Of a DNA stretch of 64,000 nt, positions 29,157-38,557 are shown one piece after another. Origin of the DNA: CBDVBE01 sp964543525 (GTDB taxonomy: Bacteria; Fibrobacterota; Chitinivibrionia; Chitinivibrionales; JANQEN01); NCBI GenBank assembly GCA_964543525.1, contig CAZIYW010000006.1, forward strand, positions 1 through 64,000, given 5' to 3'. The notes beneath the pieces were generated by a model. It searched no databases and was not told the origin of the DNA. It saw only the letters and a program-made list of their open reading frames with translations. Both the position numbers and the translations under genes were made by a program. How positions within the stretch are numbered: position 1 is the first letter of the stretch; each line of letters opens with the position of its first letter.

Positions 29157-30947
29157 TTAATTGCCTGCCGGTTTAATTTCCCAAAGACCCTTTATTCCTG
29201 CACCAACCACTAAACACTGCGGAGGTGAGTGCGGATTTTCGGACGTTGGAAAATTTGTCCATTGCTTTGTTGAAAATTCATAGAAGAACCACGGGCGATA
29301 CATCAGCGGTATTACCGGGAGCTCCTTCATGAATTTAATGTTCATGACACGATATGTTTCGCGTATCTTGGCATCATCAGCCAGTTTGGGTAACACCGTA
29401 AGTAAAGAATCAGCTTCAGGATCTTTGTACCGTCCCACATTAAACCACATAGGCTCCCCTTTGGGCGCCCATTCATCAGATGAAAAAACCCAGTTAAAAC
29501 GGGACCACGGCAGCGATGCCGTCTGAAAATCCTGCGGAGTCCACATGGTAAAATCAAATTCACCGTTAATAAGATTCTGCCAGAAATCCCCCCACTCAAG
29601 AAACTCCTCATGCACATCAACGCCAATTGCCCGAAGCCCGGTGACGAATATACGAACAGTCGATTCCCAGTCGGTCCATCCACTCGGACAGGTTACCTTC
29701 AACGTGCGCACTTTTTCGCCGTCGGGTGCCACCAGCATAGTATCCTCTCCCCAGGAATAACCGGCATTCTTAAGAATCTGTCGCGCCTTTTCCGGATCAT
29801 ATACCGTGCCGTATTTCTCCGTATCCTCCTCATTGAAATACTGTGCCTCAGGCCCCTCAGGAAGGATAAAGCCGGGTCGCAGTTTGGGCGCATACCCGTA
29901 TATTGAAAGTGTCCGTATCTGTTCATAATCAACTGCGTGGGCCACTGCCCGGCGAAACATTTGATCGCTGAACGGTTCATCGAGCAGACACATAAGCATA
30001 CAGGGTATAGTCCCCGGGATATAATAGGGACGCTCTTTATACCAGGTACCGACCCCTTTACTGAACTTATTCCATATCTGAGGTATAAAATTCTGAGAAA
30101 GATCAAGATCTCCCTGCACCAGTGCAAGATTACCCGCATCATTTGTCTTATAAATTGGATGCACAATGTAGACCGGAGGAGGTAATTCCCCACCATGCAT
30201 AACCGTACCCCAGTACGTACTGTCCCTTTTTAATACAACACGTTGGTCATTATATGATTGAATAGTATAGGGTCCTGATGCAACGGGGTTGTCAGCCTTA
30301 TACTCGCAAATTTTCTCCAGTACCGCTCCGGTATCGATATCCCCTGAATCAGTTTCAGCTTTAACGGCGGCTATTGCTTTGTCTTCCAACGCCTTATATA
30401 CTTTTTTTGGCAGAATATAGGTTGACGATATAACATCTTTCATGATAAGAGGATTATACTTTCCCTCACTTAACACGAATATAATCGTGTGAGCATCTTC
30501 AGCTTTCATTTCAGCAATATAGTCCCAGTGAGACGACATCGGTGTCGGATATTTTTTATGGAGGCTGAAAGTATACATGACATCATCGGCAGTGACCGGT
30601 TCTCCGTTTGACCATTTTGCATTTTCATTCAGCAACACGATAACCACACCTTCGGAAATCATGTACTCTTTTGCGAGTATCCCCTCAAGCTCGCCGGTAA
30701 GCGAGTTGTAACCGAACATGCATTCATACACCAGGTTGCAGGCCTGGCTGTTGGGAAACGCCGGGTCATCGGACAGGGGATTGAATGTTGACGGCGGTCC
30801 CCATAAAAATCCCGACATGTAAAGAGTCTCTTCCCGGGGGAACACATCGGTGTCACCGGCTTTTTTTTTGCCGGTACATGATTGCAGTAAAAAACCGGTG
30901 CATATACTCACGGCAAAAAGTATACGACATACTTTTCTTCCTGCCAT
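29157..30947 (-). CDS. ABC importer solute-binding lipoprotein 1 (SBP_bac_5 family)
   Basis: First gene of the importer operon. AAAGGGG precedes the start; the lipoprotein signal ends GFLLQSC before TGKKKAG. Family-5 hallmarks: VTADDVMYTFSLHKKYP, SGPYTIQSYNDQRVVLKRDSTYWG and the FRRAVAHAVDYEQI helix. The N-terminal LYMSGFLWGPPSTFNPL and the C-terminal FYEFSTKQWTNFPTSENPHSPP are shared with the downstream paralogue and with sugar-binding members of the family. A gap of 164 bases separates it from the second receptor gene, larger than any other gap in the operon, so the second receptor may also have its own promoter. Chito- or cello-oligosaccharides are plausible ligands given the neighbouring CBM proteins and the deacetylase, but peptides cannot be excluded. 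Confidence 0.85.
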   Translation of the reverse strand: MAGRKVCRILFAVSICTGFLLQSCTGKKKAGDTDVFPREETLYMSGFLWGPPSTFNPLSDDPAFPNSQACNLVYECMFGYNSLTGELEGILAKEYMISEGVVIVLLNENAKWSNGEPVTADDVMYTFSLHKKYPTPMSSHWDYIAEMKAEDAHTIIFVLSEGKYNPLIMKDVISSTYILPKKVYKALEDKAIAAVKAETDSGDIDTGAVLEKICEYKADNPVASGPYTIQSYNDQRVVLKRDSTYWGTVMHGGELPPPVYIVHPIYKTNDAGNLALVQGDLDLSQNFIPQIWNKFSKGVGTWYKERPYYIPGTIPCMLMCLLDEPFSDQMFRRAVAHAVDYEQIRTLSIYGYAPKLRPGFILPEGPEAQYFNEEDTEKYGTVYDPEKARQILKNAGYSWGEDTMLVAPDGEKVRTLKVTCPSGWTDWESTVRIFVTGLRAIGVDVHEEFLEWGDFWQNLINGEFDFTMWTPQDFQTASLPWSRFNWVFSSDEWAPKGEPMWFNVGRYKDPEADSLLTVLPKLADDAKIRETYRVMNIKFMKELPVIPLMYRPWFFYEFSTKQWTNFPTSENPHSPPQCLVVGAGIKGLWEIKPAGN

Positions 30948-31226
30948 ACCGGACCCCTTTCACACTGTGTGTTATGATTTATTCCCGTTACTTTTTAACT
31001 CGGGCAGATTCTGTAGATGGTGAAACAAGAAGATTAAAATAAGTGACGTGCATGAGGTGTGACAAACATTAAAACCGATATACAATTATTATTGTGTACT
31101 TGTTTGTATACGATACGATAATTCACTTTTAATTGAATTGTATTTGTGGTATTTTAAAGAAATATTGAGGATTTAATGGTTCATAGATGAATTGTAGTTG
31201 TTTTTTTTAGATAAGTTAATCACATT

Positions 31227-32537
31227 ATGAAACAGGTTGTCATTGAAAATCCGATAATTAATTCCCCTTTTACAGAACCGGCCTGTCATTATCGTTTTAC
31301 TGATGAAGGCATAACTAACAAGGTGGTTGAAGAAAGAAGAAGTTCCGCTTATTTTGTACCTATCGCAAAACCTCGTAGTCAAAAAGGTGCAAAACAGGAA
31401 TCCTTAAATATCTGGACAGAAGCAATCGGTGGACAACCGAAACTGCCAAAAGTATTACAAGGTGCTTTACATAGTTTATATGATAATTATAAAAAATATT
31501 ATTTGCAATGGGAGAATAATTCCGAAGCACGGGCAAAAGGACAGACGCCACCGGTAATGATAGTAGAATGCAATAACACCAATGTCTCAAAACTTGTTTT
31601 TGATTTTATAGCCGGATGGGAAAAACAGGTTAAGGGCTAAATAAAAGTCCAGGCGGGCGCTCTTGATATATTTCGAAATGATGACAGAAAGGGCGGGTGG
31701 CTTGACCGCCCTGACACAATACTTGTTGACAGCGAACAGCTTGAATCCGGCGAAGCTATGAGCTCCGAATTTAAAAAAATAGCAGCAGTCGAGATTGAAG
31801 AATTCAAATCAGAATATAGAAAACGATTTCCGGGCAGGGACGCCGAAAAACTAACCGACGAAGATATTTTACGCGAAGTAATGAATACTGTCGGCAAGGC
31901 CGGCAAATTAGGCGAGCATATTAAATGTGTTGTTTCATTCTCTATGCTGACTGAAGGATGGGATGCAAATACAGTAACCCATATTCTCGGTGTGCGTGCT
32001 TTCGGTACACAACTGCTGTGTGAGCAGGTCGTTGGTAGAGGATTACGTCGAATGAGTTATGTCTCTTACGAAGTTGAAGGAGAAGAACGGTTTCTACCCG
32101 AATACGCTGAAGTATACGGTGTGCCGTTCTCTTTCATCCCCTGTGCAGGATCAACCACCACACCCACTACAGGAAAAGAGATAACCCGCGTTCGCGCTCT
32201 TGAAGAGCGAATCAGACATGAAATCACTTTTCCAAGGGTCATCGGGTATCGCTACGAATTGCCAGAAGAAAAGCTCCATGCTCAATTCAATGAAGATTCA
32301 CGGTTTGTTATTTCAACGCAGGATTTACCAACACAAACAGATAATGCTCCAATAGTAGGAGAAACAAGCCGCCATACGCTGTATGGCCTTAAAGATTGGC
32401 GAATTCAAACTGTGGTATACAGGATTGCCAAATTTACACTTGAGAGGTTTTTCAGAGACGTGGAGGAGAATGTAAAACCGTGGCTCTTTCCTGAATTGCT
32501 GAGAATAACACGAGAATGGCTGGAAAAATATGTATGA
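31227..32537 (+). pseudogene. Broken type III restriction enzyme (Res) subunit, N-terminal and helicase-C parts
   Basis: Reads as a shortened Res/DEAD-type helicase-nuclease. The first ~55 residues (MKQVVIENPIINSPFTEP onward, FTDEGITNKVVEERR) match the family N-terminus. The region that should hold the Walker A and DEAD motifs is missing, apparently deleted around residue 60 (the text jumps to WTEAIGGQPKLPKVLQG). A TAA at 31638-31640 interrupts the frame after WEKQVKG; the same frame then continues, beyond the stop, through WLDRPDTILVDSEQLESG and the helicase motifs VSFSMLTEGWDANTVTHILG and QVVGRGLRR. The frame is lost at 32535 after LEKYV, where a further block is missing before the C-terminal part resumes in another frame. 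No functional restriction enzyme could be made. Confidence 0.85.
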
Positions 32538-33078
32538 AGTCCACTCTTATGTCAAGAATCAGGGTTTGGGCTTTACAATCCCCTATATCCTCGACGGAAA
32601 GGAGAGAAACTATGTCCCTGATTTTATTGTCAAAATTAACCTGGGTAAAAATGAACTACTGAATCTTATTGTTGAAGTAACCGGTGAACGACGCAGGGGA
32701 AAACAGGCTAAAGTTGATACAGCAAGAAACCTCTGGTTTCAGGCTGTCAATAACCACGGTGGTTTCGGCTGGTGGGCATTCATTGAAATAAGCGACCCGT
32801 GGGACGCTCAACACACAATACAACAATTTGTGAAAAAACTGACTACGAATCGGATAGTGAGTAGGCCGGGTGTATGCGGCGGTGAACCATGCATTAAACA
32901 AACTCGTATACCTGTATCAATACTTGTTAAATACCGGCGGCTCGGGAGTAGTGATGATGCTGAACTGCTCAGCATGTATCCTTCCCTTACAATTGATGAC
33001 CTTAACTCAGCCTGGCACTACTATGAATCAAACAAAGACGAGATAGATTCTTTAATAGCCACAAACGAGAAAACATAA
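32530..33078 (+). CDS. C-terminal remnant of Res fused in frame to a DUF433 antitoxin-like domain
   Basis: The first ~105 residues are the end of the type III Res protein (YVKNQGLGFTIPYILDG, YVPDFIVKI, LIVEVTGERR, and the NHGGFGWWAFIEI strand). They then run without a stop into a DUF433 domain (about 108-175): NRIVSRPGVCGGEPCIKQTR, IPVSILV, YPSLTIDDLNSAWHYY. DUF433 is a small VapB/MerR-like DNA-binding domain usually found alone as an antitoxin next to a DUF5615 PIN-like toxin; no such toxin is present here. It overlaps the res remnant by 8 bases and ends directly against the next ATG. The fusion may be accidental or may be the only maintained product of the locus. Confidence 0.65.
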   Translation: MYEVHSYVKNQGLGFTIPYILDGKERNYVPDFIVKINLGKNELLNLIVEVTGERRRGKQAKVDTARNLWFQAVNNHGGFGWWAFIEISDPWDAQHTIQQFVKKLTTNRIVSRPGVCGGEPCIKQTRIPVSILVKYRRLGSSDDAELLSMYPSLTIDDLNSAWHYYESNKDEIDSLIATNEKT

Positions 33079-33396
33079 ATGACGCGGTTTTATTCTATTT
33101 TCAGGAAAGACCGTCCCCGGGTTAGAATAAAATCTGAAGAAAAGGTCACTGAAAAGGTCACTGAAAGGGTCACTGAAAACCAGCTCGAAATATTAAAAAG
33201 TATTAAAAATAATCCAAGTATTACGACTAAAGAACTCTCTGGAATTGTCGGGATATCGGACCGTAAAATCAAAGAGAATATTAAAAAGTTGAAAGGCAAT
33301 GGTTTCTTACAAAGAATCGGACCGGCAAAGGGAGGATATTGGAAAGTTAAGGAAAAGAAATGGCAGCAAAAAAAGAAAAAAATTAAAAGAGGTTGA
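33079..33396 (+). CDS. Small winged-helix protein, probably the truncated tail of an AAA_4/AlbA_2 regulator
   Basis: The 105-residue product starts at an ATG abutting the preceding stop (TAA then ATG). Residues 1-20 (FYSIFRKDRPRV) resemble the last strand of AlbA_2/AAA_4-type ATP-binding proteins. A VTEKVTERVTENQ linker follows, and then a winged helix (about 38-95: ILKSIKNNPSITTKELSGIV, ISDRKIKENIKKLKGNGF, GPAKGGYW). This linker plus winged helix is the standard C-terminus of that family, and such genes often sit between res and mod. The large N-terminal domain is absent, so this is either a truncated remnant or a minimal DNA-binding protein. The tail is very lysine-rich and overlaps the start of mod in another frame. 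Confidence 0.6.
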   Translation: MTRFYSIFRKDRPRVRIKSEEKVTEKVTERVTENQLEILKSIKNNPSITTKELSGIVGISDRKIKENIKKLKGNGFLQRIGPAKGGYWKVKEKKWQQKKKKIKRG

Positions 33397-35014
33397 CGTT
33401 TTCAAACACAAAGACAAACGCAAGAATATTCCTACTGAAGAATTACGTGACTTTGTGCAGGAAGATGAACGAAGTCCTGAAATTATTCTTTACCCCCGCG
33501 ACACCTCGCTTGACCCTCAACTTGTGTGGAAGGGCAAAGATGAACAGGACAGCAAACCTCTTGAAGTACCGGCGGTGCCCATCTATATCCAGGAGAAAAT
33601 TCACCCACAGGCAATTATCGATGACCTGAAACAGCACGCTACCAAAGACGAACCGGAGCAGGTATCTCTGTTCTCGGATTTTAACGGAATTGATTTTGAA
33701 CAGATGGTGGATTTTTATTACCATGAGCAGAACCGGGCTAACCGGATGATACTTGGCGATTCACTGATGGTGATGACTTCTCTGGTGGAAAAGGAAGGGC
33801 TGAAAGTGAAAGTGCAGATGATTTATGTGGATCCGCCGTATGGGATTAATTTTAAATCTAATTGGCAGATATCAACAAAAAAGCGAGATGTTAAAGACAG
33901 AGTTGAAGATGCTACCCGACAACCTGAACAAGTACGAGCTTTTCGTGACACTTGGAAATTTGGAATACATTCTTACTTATCATATTTACGTGATAGACTG
34001 ATTATTGCAAGAGATTTACTAACAGATAATGGAAGTGTATTTATACAGATCGGAGATGAAAATTTTCATCTAGTTAAATGTATAGTTGATGAGATTATGG
34101 GAAATGAAAATTGTTGTGGAACTATATTGTTTAAAAAAACAAGTGCTCAGACTTAAAAAACAATTGCAATTGTTAATGATTTCATTTTATGGTATGTAAA
34201 AAATAAAGAAATTGTTAAATATAGACAGCTTTATATTGATAAAAAATGGGAAGATGACATTAATTACTCCTGGATGAAATGGTCAAATTTATAAAGAGAG
34301 AAACAAAATATAGAACTTTTAAAAAATAATTCAATTAATGAACAAAGTAGAATTTTTCGTTTTGATCAGGTAACATCTCAAACAGGAACAGAATCATCAA
34401 GGTTTGAATATTCAATCTACAATAAAATAATAAAACCAGCTGGAAGTAGAGGTTGGTCAACGAATAAAGAAGGATTATATAGATTAGTAAAAGCAAATCG
34501 AATCGACGTACCAGCTTCAATCATATGTTATATCCGATATTTTAATGATTATCCGGTTTCACCCCTAACGAATAATTGGGAGGATACAGGATCTGGAGAA
34601 TTTGCAGAAGATAAAATCTATATTGTACAAACTACACCAAAAGCAGCTGAACGCTGCCTCCTCATGACCACCGACCCAGGCGATCTCGTCCTCGATCCCA
34701 CCTGCGGGTCCGGCACCACAGCATATGTTGCGGAGCAATGGGGCCATCGCTGGATAACCATTGACACCTCTCGTGTTGCACTAGCTCTTGCCCGCACCCG
34801 TCTCATGGCTGCACGCTACCCTTATTATTATCTTGCAGATTCGGAAGATGGGCTTAAAAAGCAGGCGGAAGTGACCGGTAAAATTCCACCTGATTATAAA
34901 ACAGCAAAGGATATCAAAAAGGGTTCCGTGTATAAAAGAGTACCCCATATCACACTCAAAGCAATTGCCAACAATCCTGAGATAGACATGATTCATCCTG
35001 GTCACTGTTTGTAA
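33299..35014 (+). pseudogene. Broken type III DNA methyltransferase (Mod) subunit
   Basis: Adenine-specific methyltransferase of a type III system. The family N-terminus (EVDVFKHKDKRKNIPTEELR, SLDPQLVWKGKDEQD) and the catalytic DPPYG motif (MIYVDPPYGINF) are present. The frame is interrupted by TAA at 34154-34156 (after KKTSAQT) and again at 34292-34294 (after MKWSNL), yet continues in the same frame to 35014 through the AdoMet-binding end of the domain (LVLDPTCGSGTTAYVAEQWG, then ITIDTSRVALALARTRL). Two nonsense codons, no frameshift between them. A proper start ATG with an AAGGAA box lies at 33360, but in another frame: a -1 slip at the A7-G-A7 tract would join it to the mod frame. Decay is the simplest reading. 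Confidence 0.8.
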
Positions 35015-35598
35015 GGTTCTTCAATATTGATCATCATCAGGAAGCAAAAACATCCAGACGTAATTTTATGCTCATGCCTGCGAAATTAGTAAAAAAATCT
35101 CGTCAGAAAACAATTGGTATTTCTGTTGCCGAAAAACAGTGGGAGCGATTAATAGCGGGATATGAAAGATTGATCCAGTGGTTGAAGTCAATTGCTCCGC
35201 AGTTGAAGTTAGGGGCTACCATTGCAAATGTCGCAATTGCATATCGGGAGCAATTTGAACCCAAATTACTTTTCAACTGAGGAATTTAGGTTTATACTAA
35301 AATGCGAAATGTTAAAAATCGGATTACAACATTGATTATCACAAACAGTGTTATTCATCAATTAAGCACTGAAAACGCCTCAAGAATGGGATCACTTATG
35401 TTGTATCCACAAGAATCATTAAGCCGGAGTGACTCAATAAATTTACACAGGGATATTAGAGCATATCAAAAAAGTCTCGGTTATGCAGGACAGAATAGGT
35501 GTATATGCTGTTGGAATAAATGGTGAGCTTTTCCGATATTAAAAAGGATTGAGATCAGACAGAGTCAGTCCTGTAAACTTATCGGCTATATTACTAAT
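35015..35598. other. Region after the restriction-modification remnant; two doubtful small frames
   Basis: A 70-codon frame (35068-35280, starting MLMPAKLVKKSR) and a 74-codon frame (35302-35526) lie on the plus strand. Neither has a convincing ribosome binding site or a family I recognise, and both may be further debris of the defence locus. The first has a helix-like charged start and hydrophobic middle and is the better candidate. Confidence 0.35.
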
Positions 35599-37026
35599 TT
35601 AACGGGTAACTGTAAAAGACATTGTCTTCGTAAAAACACTGCTTATAATTTCAGCAAAATAAATACCGGAAGATAAATTCCTCTTGTCCAGTTCAATGAT
35701 TGTATTACCTGAAACGATTTGTTTATCATATTTTATTGAAATCCTTAAGCCTTTGAGATTATACAAATCAACAATGAGATCAGGTATTGCGGCATTTACT
35801 TTTAAAGAAATGTTCTGCTTTGAATTGGATATATTGATTTGAGCATCCTTTATATCTTTTTGAACAAACTCATTCGGATTCTCTATTGCAGTGCTAATAT
35901 TAAGGTTATAGGGTCTTTCTGCGTTGAATTCCTTAAGACGATCAAGAAACCAGCCATTATCATATTCACCCATTTTAAGTCCCCACACGGTGCCCTGTCT
36001 TTGATTATTACAGCTTGCCATAAAACCAATAAACCCTGCATTTAAAAAATCGTCAACATGCCTGAAAAAATATGGAAAAAAAGTGTCCTGGTATTTATTT
36101 GGTTCATTGGGTAATTCAGGATACCCCGGCTCATCAAAATACCCAATACTTGTCTGCCATCCACATATTGGAAGGTCAATACCTTTTGCCAACGTTTTAC
36201 ACCAAACTAAAAAATCCGCATTTCTATTATCATCCCACATCCAAATTTCAGCAGTAGAGCCGGCATCAGCTCCATATTTTTCAAAGAAAATGACATCACC
36301 TTTATAGGGATCACGCAATATCTTTTCCAGATAAGGGATTGTTTTTTTTGCGTTTTCTTCAGGTGTTGGAAGCCAGAAACTATTAAATCCCCAGTGATTC
36401 ATCATAATGCCAGCATAGCAGTCTGGATCTGTATCCTTTAAAAGACAGATTATGGCAGCAGCAAAATCCCTGAAAGTATTTGTAAATTGGGATAGACATG
36501 AAAATCCCAGATTGTTTATTTGACAAGTTTTATTAAAATATTTTTCACCTAATCCCCCCATGTCGTCCTGGAGAAAATAGCCCCATACATCGGGTTCAAT
36601 TGTGTATATGGGTGAGTATCCTTTGCAGCTATCGGCTACATGCTTCACTGCCTTAAAATATTTAGTCATGTAGGCTGTATTACTGCATGATTGCAGTAAA
36701 GTGTTAATATTATCAGAGTTTGCAGCAGCCATATAAATAGTGATGGAAGGCCTGATTCCATGAGGGCCTTTTGCATAATTATACGTCGAAGTAAAAATCC
36801 AACCACCGGGGGCATCTGTTGAAGTACAATACCTGTATCTGTAATCAATTTGTATACCTGCATCCAAAGCTTTTACCAACTGCTCATTTCTTGGAGGCAT
36901 ATTTTCATCAACAAGGCCGAATTTAAAATCATCCCACCCCTCAGGCGGTTTCCCCCATTGCCCGGCAAAAATAGAAGTGGTTACAATTAACAAAATGCTG
37001 TAGACAACAAGAAGTGCCCTTCTCAT
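35599..37026 (-). CDS. Secreted barrel-like protein, putative glycoside hydrolase, with T9SS-type C-terminal domain
   Basis: The start at 37026 (ATG) is supported by GAGAGG about 9 bases away; a GTG three codons upstream is too close to the box. Signal peptide MRRALLVVYSILLIVTTSIFA. Residues ~22-375 look like a (beta/alpha)8 glycosidase: YTIEPDVWGYF and FFEKYGADAG place acidic residues at strand ends, and Trp-rich loops (GWDD, ICGWQTSIGYFDEPGYPE, GTVWGLKMGEYD) would line a sugar cleft. The enzyme family cannot be named from sequence alone. The last ~80 residues (from ISNSKQNISLKVN to MSFTVTR, with LSSGIYFAEI) form a type A sorting-like domain. It stands alone between the defence remnant and the divergent TPR gene. 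Confidence 0.6.
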   Translation of the reverse strand: MRRALLVVYSILLIVTTSIFAGQWGKPPEGWDDFKFGLVDENMPPRNEQLVKALDAGIQIDYRYRYCTSTDAPGGWIFTSTYNYAKGPHGIRPSITIYMAAANSDNINTLLQSCSNTAYMTKYFKAVKHVADSCKGYSPIYTIEPDVWGYFLQDDMGGLGEKYFNKTCQINNLGFSCLSQFTNTFRDFAAAIICLLKDTDPDCYAGIMMNHWGFNSFWLPTPEENAKKTIPYLEKILRDPYKGDVIFFEKYGADAGSTAEIWMWDDNRNADFLVWCKTLAKGIDLPICGWQTSIGYFDEPGYPELPNEPNKYQDTFFPYFFRHVDDFLNAGFIGFMASCNNQRQGTVWGLKMGEYDNGWFLDRLKEFNAERPYNLNISTAIENPNEFVQKDIKDAQINISNSKQNISLKVNAAIPDLIVDLYNLKGLRISIKYDKQIVSGNTIIELDKRNLSSGIYFAEIISSVFTKTMSFTVTR

Positions 37027-37183
37027 AGGTACCACCCTCTCTTCCCTCTAAATTTCATGAAATATAAACCGAATTTTCCCTACTCTCATATATAAAATTA
37101 ATACATTTCATGGATGAAAAACGAATTTTTGGCAACAATTTGCAGGGTAAGTGTAAAAAATCGGAACTATTTGCCCGGATTTG

Positions 37184-37212
37184 TTGACAATAGTAATGCT
37201 ATAAACAATATT
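37184..37212 (+). promoter_or_regulatory. Sigma70-type promoter for the TPR gene
   Basis: TTGACA at 37184-37189 and AATATT at 37207-37212 with 17-base spacing, about 85 bases before the TPR start. The -35 is a perfect consensus; the -10 matches 4 of 6. Confidence 0.5.
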
Positions 37213-37297
37213 TACATTCAGGGTGCAATAATTGTATACTATTGGTATATAACAGAAACAAACGGTTTATTTAAAGTATAATCCGAAAGGGTAAACC

Positions 37298-38077
37298 ATG
37301 GACTCAAATGGTCCCCAGGTAGAAAAAGAGGCACTTTTTGTCGAAGAGAATGAGAAGGCGGAAGAGTATATACAGGCAGGCGATCTGCCGGCTGCTGCGC
37401 GAATTCTTGTTGATATAGTTGAGAAGGATCCGGAAAACTGGCGTGCATTTAATAACATGGGTATTATTTCATGGGAGCGCAAGGCATGGGAGGATGCCTT
37501 TACCTCGTTTAAACAGGCCTGCACACTCAAACCGGATTATCCTGACGCGTTAATCAATCTTTTTGATGCTGCATTGAAATTGCAGCGTATACATGAAATA
37601 CAGCCTGTATTCGAAAAAGCCCGGGAGGCTGATCCGGAGAACGAAGAAATTACCATTATTGCAGAGTCAATTGAAACACAGGGAGACAATATCTACACCT
37701 CGGAACGGGCTCTCAGTATCGGTACCTCCAATCCCAGAATTGAAGAAGCCAACAAATTACTGGAGGAAGGTCAGCTTAATTCTGCCATGGAGAAATATCT
37801 TGCTATCAATGATGAAGAGGGGCCGAAGGCGGAGGTGTTTAACGGCTTGGGCATTATTTCTTATTACCAGAAGCGGTATAAAGATGCATTTACCCTCTTT
37901 TATGAGTCATTAAAACTCAATCCGGTAGCATCTGACACCTATCTAAACCTCATTGATGCGGCAAAAGAGTGTGGTCTCAGTGAAGATGCCAGAAAAGTAT
38001 ATGATTTCTATTGCAAGGAATTTCCTTCACTGAAGAAAATTGAGGCGGATTTTAACCGGATCGCTGAGAAAGAGTAA
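37298..38077 (+). CDS. Cytoplasmic TPR-repeat protein
   Basis: 259 residues with no signal peptide. Two blocks of tetratricopeptide repeats are visible: about 43-120 (WRAFNNMGIISWERKAWEDA, FKQACTLKPDYPDALINLFD) and about 175-245 (VFNGLGIISYYQKRYKDAF, ESLKLNPVASDTYLNLIDA). The two blocks resemble each other, so the protein probably arose by internal duplication around an acidic linker. The likely role is as a protein-protein adaptor; partner unknown. AAAGGG precedes the start, a promoter is visible upstream and a strong terminator downstream, so it is a single-gene transcript. Confidence 0.75.
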   Translation: MDSNGPQVEKEALFVEENEKAEEYIQAGDLPAAARILVDIVEKDPENWRAFNNMGIISWERKAWEDAFTSFKQACTLKPDYPDALINLFDAALKLQRIHEIQPVFEKAREADPENEEITIIAESIETQGDNIYTSERALSIGTSNPRIEEANKLLEEGQLNSAMEKYLAINDEEGPKAEVFNGLGIISYYQKRYKDAFTLFYESLKLNPVASDTYLNLIDAAKECGLSEDARKVYDFYCKEFPSLKKIEADFNRIAEKE

Positions 38078-38557
38078 AACTGATGTTTTTACTATAAAAT
38101 GTTAAAAGCGCTAAAGTGGCCGGTTAAAAATTCCGATAATTTTAATAAAATAACCTGAAAACTCCATAACACCTCCCTTGTGTGTTATTCTGTTTACTCT
38201 CAGCTTCCCCAAGTTTTGAAGAGGAAACAGAAGGAAAATTCAGGTAAATTCCAAAAAAGCGGACGTACTTCATGAATACGTCCGCTTTTTCGTTTTACTG
38301 CGTGAATAAACGTACACAACAACTCTTTTTACGGAGCACCATCTTTTATAAAAATGATTCCAGGCTTTTACTTCTACTGCTGATAATAATGAAAATGTTA
38401 TCCATTTCATAGACAAATGATTTAATATATGGTATTATTTATTGTAACGAAGATGTACTACTTAATATTTACCCCTGTCTGGTGGACAGGATAATTTTTT
38501 TGCTTTTTGACGAAGCATATTAGCTCCGTTGACAGCAAACAGTATAAAAAGTGAACT
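38078..38557. other. Intergenic region with one strong hairpin
   Basis: No gene. Besides the terminator at 38253-38291 nothing structured is evident. The right part presumably carries the promoter of the STAS gene. Confidence 0.5.
38253..38291 (+). terminator. Near-perfect bidirectional terminator
   Basis: AGCGGACGTA pairs perfectly with TACGTCCGCT around CTTCATGAA, itself largely palindromic, with an A run before and a T run after, extending the stem to about 15 pairs. It lies 175 bases after the TPR gene. Confidence 0.9.

Noticed and set aside
31638..34294. Genome-wide reassignment of TAA to glutamine
   Set aside because: TAA ends many intact genes in the window (for example those ending at 38077 and 43-kb neighbours' own stops), so reassignment is not tenable; local decay explains the res and mod stops.
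35302..35526. 74-codon plus-strand frame after the mod remnant
   Set aside because: No ribosome binding site, no recognisable domain; kept only as possible debris.
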